From Limnanthes douglasii subsp. nivea (taxonomy: Eukaryota; Streptophyta; Magnoliopsida; Brassicales; Limnanthaceae): a stretch of 64,000 bases of DNA. Under the pieces are notes generated by a model. It was given only the letters and a program-made list of their open reading frames with translations. It was not told where the DNA came from and searched no databases. Location: the NCBI GenBank assembly GCA_036936605.1, contig JAUPFV010000004.1:142272973-142336972 (forward strand). Direction: 5' to 3'. This document shows positions 57,550 through 64,000 of this stretch, one piece after another (positions within the stretch are counted from its first letter, which is position 1; each line of letters starts with the position of its first letter). The position numbers were made by a program, and so were the translations under genes.

Positions 57550-59234
57550 CTAGAGGAATCACCAATCATTAGTCGAATATTTTTGTTTCTTTGCTACTCA
57601 CCAAATTTTTTCCTTTATGTTTTTTTACCTATCCCCTTGTTAGAGCTCACCATGTGCACCTCAACAGTTTTAGATTTAAGTCATTCCTCTTTTTGGGGAG
57701 CATGAAAAATCGTTTCTGGCCATACATTCCTTAGAGTAGCCTTTGGAGACATATCGTTTTATTTATCTTCTTATCAGTTTTGTAAAACACTAAATATGTT
57801 CCTAAGGTCAATTAAATTCAAGGCTTCAATTGTTTCAAAATTTAACCCCTATATACTGATTGAGGAGTTATGAGGTTGATATTTATTTTCCTGGTTTATT
57901 TGGTTTCTTGAGTATGATTTAATTTCTAGTAAGTTATTTTAAGTCACCTCTAAAGTTTTAGAAACCTATTTATCTAGAGATTGTTTTCTGTTTTTATTTG
58001 TTCCACAAACAATTATAGATTTAACTATAAATTTCTTAGTTTATATTTCTTTATTAGGTTGTGATGATTGTCATAAGTTAACTTGATTACCATAATCTCT
58101 TTGGTTATTTAAATAATTTCTTTTACTGTTTTTATTATATTTATTAACATCATGTCCAAGATGGTAGCAATCCAGACAATATAATGGTGTTTTTCCATAA
58201 ATAATGTCTAGCCAAAATCTATATTGTCTTCCAAATTCAGTCTATATTCTTTTACTAAGAGGTTTGGATATGTCCAACTCTATCCGAGCCTGACAGTAGA
58301 TAAATCTTGCCGTATTTCTATTGGATATCCATATTTCCAAAGATCTTCCTATAACTTTCGTTATAGTACTGATTATGTTTTTATTATGTATAAACTCATG
58401 TATTTCTGAAAATATAACCCACACTGAGGATTGCAGGGGATTCCTTATTGGGATTGAAATGAGGCTCCCATTTCAGGAGCCTTATGGAGTGATTTTCTAT
58501 AGCCCTAACGTGTCGTTTCCAAACAATTTTTAAATCTTCAGTTTTGTCGAGTTCAATAGATACATGTCTTTGGTCAAAGACAGATAAATGAGATTTTTTT
58601 AGATAGTTTTGGTTTTTCTTGAAATGTTTGTATAATTTTTAACTAGAGTCTACTTAAGGTAAACCTAAAGTTATTCATTAAATGTTTGTAAATTTATCTA
58701 TCACTGTAAACCTAGAGTTATTCATTAGAAGAGACTTATCTTGATCCGAGAAATGAGTTGCCGTGAATTCCCCTTAGGTTGAGTATTGAACTGGTCCATG
58801 AAGAACTTTCTTTTTGCATGTTTGAGGTATTACTGCTTCCCTATATGATATAGAGATTTTGTTCGTAGTCTAGAACTGAATTTTCTCTCCCATGTTCGCC
58901 AAATTTAGGGCTGATTTGTATTTGTACGCCTGATGATGATAGTTTGCAATTTTTTCTCCATCTTATTTATAATCCTTTCCCTGATTCTATCCAAACATTA
59001 AATACCTTCAAAATACCACAAAACTTTGGACAAAATTACCCTTAAACAAAAATACACCTCACCAGTTTCAACATGAGCGTTATTGATTAATCCTGTAGCT
59101 CTATATTCCTCCGCTCTTTGAGTAGTGCAAAAGTAGTCGTACGATCCGAAGACTAAGTTGTTATCAGGTTCTGGAGAGTTTGGCTTCTTAGGTATGTTAG
59201 CCTTGAATCTTCTGGTTTTTGGGTTTTTTATCAT
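57550..59234 (-). pseudogene. LINE ORF1 relic without ORF2
   Basis: Minus-strand ORF1 of the L1 type. The start may be the ATG at 59234 (PKKPNSPEPDNN), with SYREAVIPQT near 58840. DUF4283 follows at about 58610-58240: SHLSVFDQRHVSIELDKTED, SIRLLKWEPHFNPNKESPA, then KVIGRSLEIWISNRNTAR and IELDISKPLSKR. A zinc knuckle (CLDCYHLGHDVNKY, last Cys changed to Tyr) lies at about 58180-58135. IEALNLIDLRNIFSVL (about 57830-57785) and KSKTVEVHMVSSNKG (about 57680-57635) match the L1 tail. No ORF2 follows, which is the reverse of the usual LINE 5' truncation. Confidence 0.8.
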
Positions 59235-59239
59235 AAACC

Positions 59240-60029
59240 GGATAAAGACTGATAAAAAAAGACGAGTTTTGATCAGAAAGTTTGGTTTTTTTTTCTGATG
59301 AATATACTAGAAAAAGAAGGAACGCGATGAAGGTAGCCAAGCGTTTGAATTCTCTCTCAAATTATTTTTGTTGTGAGAATGAAAAATGAGGTTATTGATT
59401 GAATTTATAGAAAGAAAAAAATACGTGTGAAGTGCAAAGGGCTCTGATAGTGATATGGAAGAATACAAAGCGGTGAGGAGATTAGGAGCTCGACATCTGT
59501 CAGACTCGGCATCTAGCTATGAGTCTAGAGGCTATATAGTTATGATGGATTCTAACGGTAATATGAAACGGTTACATTTGTATATTTGTTTGATAAAATT
59601 CGGTGATTATATTTTGAAGCTTTACTTTCATACTAATTCGATGAGCTCTATTTCCATAATGATTCGGGGAGAATTATTGGCTTCGAGGTTATATTTGATT
59701 TTAGTTGCTTCGAATTGGTAATTGTTTTTTACTCAACTTTGAATGATTGCTTCGAATGGCTGCTTCAAATTTACATCTTCCGACTGACATTGATTTTTGG
59801 ACTTAGAGTTTGTATTACAACAATTGATACGACGAATTCAAAGATATTTTAGTTCTCATTCATTTATTGACATGAGAACTAGGATGGCTTCTGATATGGA
59901 AGTATGATTTTAAGGATTGAGTTGTAAATAATGTAAATTTAAGGATTAAAATATAAATAATGTAAGTTTAGTCCTTAAATTATATATAATGTAGTTTTAC
60001 AGAACATTTGTGACTATGTATAATTGTTA
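59240..60029. other. No supported gene
   Basis: The plus-strand 88-residue frame at 59455-59721 has no recognised domain. The rest is AT-rich. Confidence 0.4.
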
Positions 60030-60290
60030 ACGACTAAAGAGCAATTTGTCCTCTTTTGTAACAGATTTCACTTTAAGGCTAAGGGTTGGCTCCTCTATAT
60101 AAAGGGCAAGGCTAACTTAATAAAGGGGTTGAACATTTTTTCTACTCAACTCATTTGTACTTAAACTTTCTCTCTCTAAGAACTCTCTAACTCTTTCTCT
60201 CTCTAGAATTCTCTTATAACAATTTACTAAGGCAAAATCTATACTCACCAACAATAATAGCATTTTGTTCGTGTACATTGAAATTCTTTT
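60030..60290 (+). promoter_or_regulatory. LTR-like promoter segment
   Basis: CTCTATATAAAGGG (TATA at 60095-60102) is followed by AATAAAGG and a CT-rich leader with three CTCTCTCT runs. This is the usual look of the R/U5 part of a plant LTR. No partner copy, PBS or coding region was found. Confidence 0.35.
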
Positions 60291-62155
60291 TCCTTACTTG
60301 GAGTTTACATCCAACTAAAACAGTCTAGACTCACAAAAAGACTCGAAATTTAACTGTTCTTTCATGCTTTCACCCATAAATCGTAATCTTCATTCTTGAA
60401 ACTAGTCATAAGGTTCTTTTGAATGACAAGAGATCTAGAGTAAATGGACAATTATAGATTTGGAAACCTAACATCTCAGTATAAGTCACAAATACTAATA
60501 TATAACATATATTTTAGGGGAAAATGTTAGTCTGTAAATAAAGTGAGGCGCCTGATTTTTTTCAAAAATTGATATACGAGAGGATACACCACATACATTT
60601 TTGAAGTAATACAGTCTAAGGTATGTAGTAATGTTCTTCAAGATCCTAATCTCATCGTTACCCATATGTGTTCTTGAACCCTGAACGTGAGAAATTATGA
60701 ATATCGCATGTTTAAATTAGTGGGAGATGTAAAAGGAAAATAAACTTAAAGCAACTCATACTTCAGGCATGAAAATCACTACTGGATCAGGTGTCTGGGC
60801 ATCGAAAATCACTAATTTTGGTTTATGTTAGAATAAGAAAGGGGAAAGCTGAGTCGATTTAGGTTTAGGGTACATGTGCCTATCAGGTTTTTTAGTTGGT
60901 TGGCCGGGTTATGGGTAGAATTAGGGTTAATAGTGAAGGGTAAAAGTAAAACATGTTTTTAATTTTTTATTGCTGTCACATCAGCGGTCCACGTGAGACG
61001 CTGATGTGGCTGGTCAAAGGGAATTTATGGCAGAAAATATGGGCTGAGGTGAATAATGACTAATTCGTTCCGTTTTTTAAAACACACGGGACCAGTTTAT
61101 TACACCGACAAAGGAAAATGACTAACTTGTTACATGTGGAAAACAAAAGGGACCATTGGTATTTTTTTATCCTAGATATCTCATTCCACTGATAGGATAG
61201 ATTGTATAAGGATATGGAGACACATGGGATTGATATCAAATTGAAAAAAAAGAAAACGAAAATGATATATAGACTATAAAAATACATTAAAAAGAAAAAG
61301 GTACTAAAAAGAGGATGTTTTTTTATAAAAAAGAAATGACAAATGAAAACGGAAATGATAAAGCATGTTATAAAAATATTTTTAAACAAAAATAAAATAT
61401 TAAAAAAAGAAATCATTCAGAAAAAATATAAAAAGAAAAAAGAAAAAAATAGTCGTTGGCAGTGTTGTACCATGATATATTTTACAATGGAGTATTGTAT
61501 TTAATAATCAATTCAAATTTAATTTCTCGGATCAAAGTAAATTTTGTTGCAAAAGCGTTACGAACAAATTGCTATGAGTAATGAAACCGCAACGAAATTT
61601 TTTATTATAAAAACAAAAGTTTATCTAATAATATTTTTTTTTCTCGAAACATACTAATTATTACAATCTTTCATATACATTTACGTATGTCGATCCTTTC
61701 AATTAAATGAATCATTTTAGATCCTTTCGGTGAAGATCTGTCAAGTATTCTTATTTATAAATGAACCACAAATTCATTATAATTCTCCGTGGAATATAAG
61801 ATTACTTCTATCCTAGTCATTATTATTTTCTGACATCATGAGATTTTTTCATATGTAATGATATTCTATAATGAGGTGGAACAACATGTATTGATATATC
61901 TTTGTATATCGATTTGTTTTCAAATTTGGCAAAAATTGAATACTTGCAAAAATCCAGAAACCGAATAAGTTGAAAATTAAAGGTGGGTGGGTCAGTCGAG
62001 TGTAGTTGCAAGGAAAACCAGAGTAGCCAACAGAAAAATAAAGTTTAGAAATCTTATGATTGCATCCTTTTTTCTCAAATCTATTTTCAATCACGTTTTA
62101 CACGATTTGGACGGCAGCAATCATGTTCGTACCTACATGGAACATTCACCCTATA
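60291..62155. other. No gene recognised
   Basis: AT-rich apart from a GC-richer island at about 60980-61020 (CGGTCCACGTGAGACGCTGA, containing CACGTG). The Phe/Ile-rich minus-strand frame at 61416-61060 is A-run-driven low complexity. Confidence 0.4.
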
Positions 62156-63321
62156 TGTTACTACGAGGATCGGTGTAAATTAGTATAGATTATACAAGGT
62201 GTATTTTAACTACGAATGGGTCTCGTTCGGGTTTCAGTCAAAATCTGAATTAGACAGTTGGAAAACCTAAATCCATTTTATCCCATTGGGTTTAATCCTA
62301 ATCGGAATCCCAATTTATATTTCATTTCTGAAGAAATAAATACCATAACATTTATATCAATTTTTTAATTATATAAATTGTTTTTTTTTAAAGTTTGCCT
62401 AACTAATATATTGCAAAATAAAAAATAGTGTTAAGTATGGCTTTCAAAATAGATAATTGATGGGTTCTTATATATTAATTGGTTTTTATAAATTTGATTT
62501 TTAATTAATTAATTGAATTTTTAATATATTAATTAAGTTTTTATTAATTAAATCTCGTATTCTAATTAAACTAATTATTAATCGGATATTTTACCGGTTA
62601 AGAACCCTCGTTAGTCAACTGAGCCCGTCATTTGTTTTCAAAAAATCACTCAAGTTATATTTGTATAAAAGCGACCACTTTTGTTGGTGTTCTTTGTATT
62701 TAGGGTCACTAGCAGTGACAAAAACAAAACAAACAACAGTGACCACGAGTGTAACAAAATGATTATTTTGATACACATATGAGATAAGTGGTTGTTTTGA
62801 AACACGTGACCAACTACAGTGACTAACCATGATTTTTAGTCGTATTCTATATTAATTAGATTTTTTATTAATTAGGTCTTGTATATTAGTTAGATTTCAT
62901 ATAAGATTTCTTAATTAAGGGATTAAAATTATTCACACCTATAAATAGAAGAAGATATTGTTTTACAACGTGTGACGAGACGAGACAAAAGACAGACGTC
63001 GGTTCAGAGGAGATTGACAAGTCTGTTTGTAGAGAGTGTACTGAGGTAGAAGATAAACACGTGAATAAGCATTATGAGATTGAGAGGTTCTTTGTCAACC
63101 CATAAGAGAGTTTTCCAAACAAACGAGTGATTGAGTTTTTAATGTTTGAGAGTTTTCTTGTAATCTTATAAATATATATTGTGTCTGTTATCAGTGGTTG
63201 TAGGATTTCTTCACCATCCAGACCACGTTAAATCTTTTATTATGCGATTTACTTATTATTTCTTATTCTTTTTTGTTAACTTTGTTATTCTGAGATTGTT
63301 TTGATTTTGTTGGTTTCCCTA
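62156..63321 (+). repeat. Probable 5' LTR of an element running off the window
   Basis: Starts TGTTA and ends GTTTCCCTAACA. It has CCTATAAATAG (TATA at 62940-62947) and a T/C-rich U5. Its first part (62211-62627) recurs at 63569-64000. It contains the MITE at 62599-62841. The internal region that should follow (63322-63543) shows no clear PBS, so the assignment is tentative. Confidence 0.5.
62599..62841. mobile_element. Second copy of the GGTCACT MITE
   Basis: Shares ACTCAAGTTATATTT, GGTCACTAGCRGTGAC, AACARTAGTGACCAC-like and TGACTAACCATGATTTTTA with 35812-36060. Both terminal inverted repeats are visible. Confidence 0.65.
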
Positions 63322-63543
63322 ACAAGTTGTACGGTGAGTGTGGAGATTTGCTATCAATATTCTTTGTTGGTGTATAAGACAAAGTAAAAGGACGAGTATC
63401 GTGGATCTTCGTTAAATTCAAACACAGTCATAATGATGGATTCTATGAGGGAAGTATTAGATTCAAGCTATCTACTGGACTAAAAAACGCTTTAACAAAT
63501 TTGAGATATGTTAAATTTAAACGTAACCTTCTGTTTATCAGTA

Positions 63544-64000
63544 TGTTAGATGAGGAAGGGTTTCAATATACGAATGGGTCTCGTTCGGGTTTCAGTCAAA
63601 ATCTGAATTAGACAGTTGGAAAACCTCAATCCATTTTATCCTATTGGGTTTAATCCTAATCGGAATCTGAATTCCAATTTATATATGTTTTCATTTATAA
63701 ATAAATAAATAAATACAATAGCATTTATTTTATTTTAATTATATAATTTTTTTTTTCAAAAGTTTGTCTAACTAATACATTATAAAATAAAAAATAAAGT
63801 TAAATTTTGGGTTTCAAAATAGATAATTTATTGGTTATCATATATTAATTCGATTTTTATTAACGAGATTTTAAATTAATTAATTAATTGACTTTTTTGA
63901 ATATATTAATTAAGTTTTTATTAACTAAATCTCGTATTTTAACTAAACTTTTTATTAATCGGGCATTTTGTAGGTTAAGAATCCTCGTGAGTCATTGAAG
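63544..64000 (+). repeat. Probable 3' LTR copy, cut by the window end
   Basis: Starts TGTTAGATGAGG. From 63569 it follows 62211-62627 closely (TACGAATGGGTCTCGTTCGG onward, with small indels). The last bases already correspond to the left end of the MITE, so the MITE was in the repeat before it was duplicated. Confidence 0.6.

Noticed and set aside
59455..59721. 88-residue plus-strand frame
   Set aside because: Protein-like but no recognised domain, no promoter context and no homology that I can name.
61060..61416. 118-residue Phe/Ile-rich minus-strand frame resembling a membrane protein
   Set aside because: Driven by A-runs on the plus strand; no family resemblance and no plausible neighbours.

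Overview
The window reads as nuclear DNA of a flowering plant, most likely a eudicot. It is very AT-rich, carries long (TA)n tracts, and is built almost entirely from plant-type transposable elements: LINEs with DUF4283/zinc-knuckle ORF1 and endonuclease/RT/zf-RVT/RNase H ORF2, Ty1/copia relics, Mutator-like elements and a tRNA-derived SINE. Only one intact host gene is evident, an intronless CC-type glutaredoxin of the GRXC9/ROXY19 kind at 18880-19296 (minus). I see no bacterial features, CRISPR array, rRNA or stand-alone tRNA gene. Species cannot be named from the sequence alone.

Layout. 0.5-6.3 kb: nearly full-length plus-strand LINE (L1) bounded by a perfect 18-bp target-site duplication. 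6.3-10.9 kb: AT-rich DNA with microsatellites and a faint coding relic. 10.9-12.2 kb: long-TIR Mutator-like element that has captured the start of an ATG8 (autophagy) gene, i.e. a Pack-MULE. 12.2-15.4 kb: imperfect minisatellites. 15.5-18.2 kb: old minus-strand LINE relic. 18.9-19.3 kb: glutaredoxin, with a 5'-truncated LINE (19975-21691) about 0.7 kb upstream on the same strand. 22.3-23.8 kb: LTR-like tandem array of 575-bp units. 24.4-27 kb: LINE 3' fragment, then a MULE transposase relic split by a SINE. 27.4-32.7 kb: minus-strand LINE with a 542-bp tandem duplication at its 5' end. 32.7-34.4 kb: copia relic. 35.2-35.8 kb: short plus-strand LINE tail. 35.8-36.06 kb: MITE. 36.1-41.8 kb: ancient relative of L1. 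42-45 kb: LINE tail and copia relic. 46.2-53.1 kb: probable LTR pair around an unrecognised 5.5-kb interior. 53.6-55.5 kb: three short MULE-type MITEs. 55.6-59.2 kb: copia relic, then a LINE ORF1 without its ORF2. 60.0-60.3 and 62.2-64.0 kb: LTR-like sequences.

The elements are nested and of different ages: L1 is young (perfect TSD, few lesions), while most others are riddled with stops and frameshifts. The glutaredoxin should act on its own, with TGA transcription factors as partners; the rest of the window shows no pathway or operon-like logic. The most notable item is the ATG8 capture, followed by the SINE in the MULE transposase, the cluster of related MULE-type MITEs, and the LTR-like element with no recognisable gag-pol. 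Element borders, except where a target-site duplication is given, are approximate.
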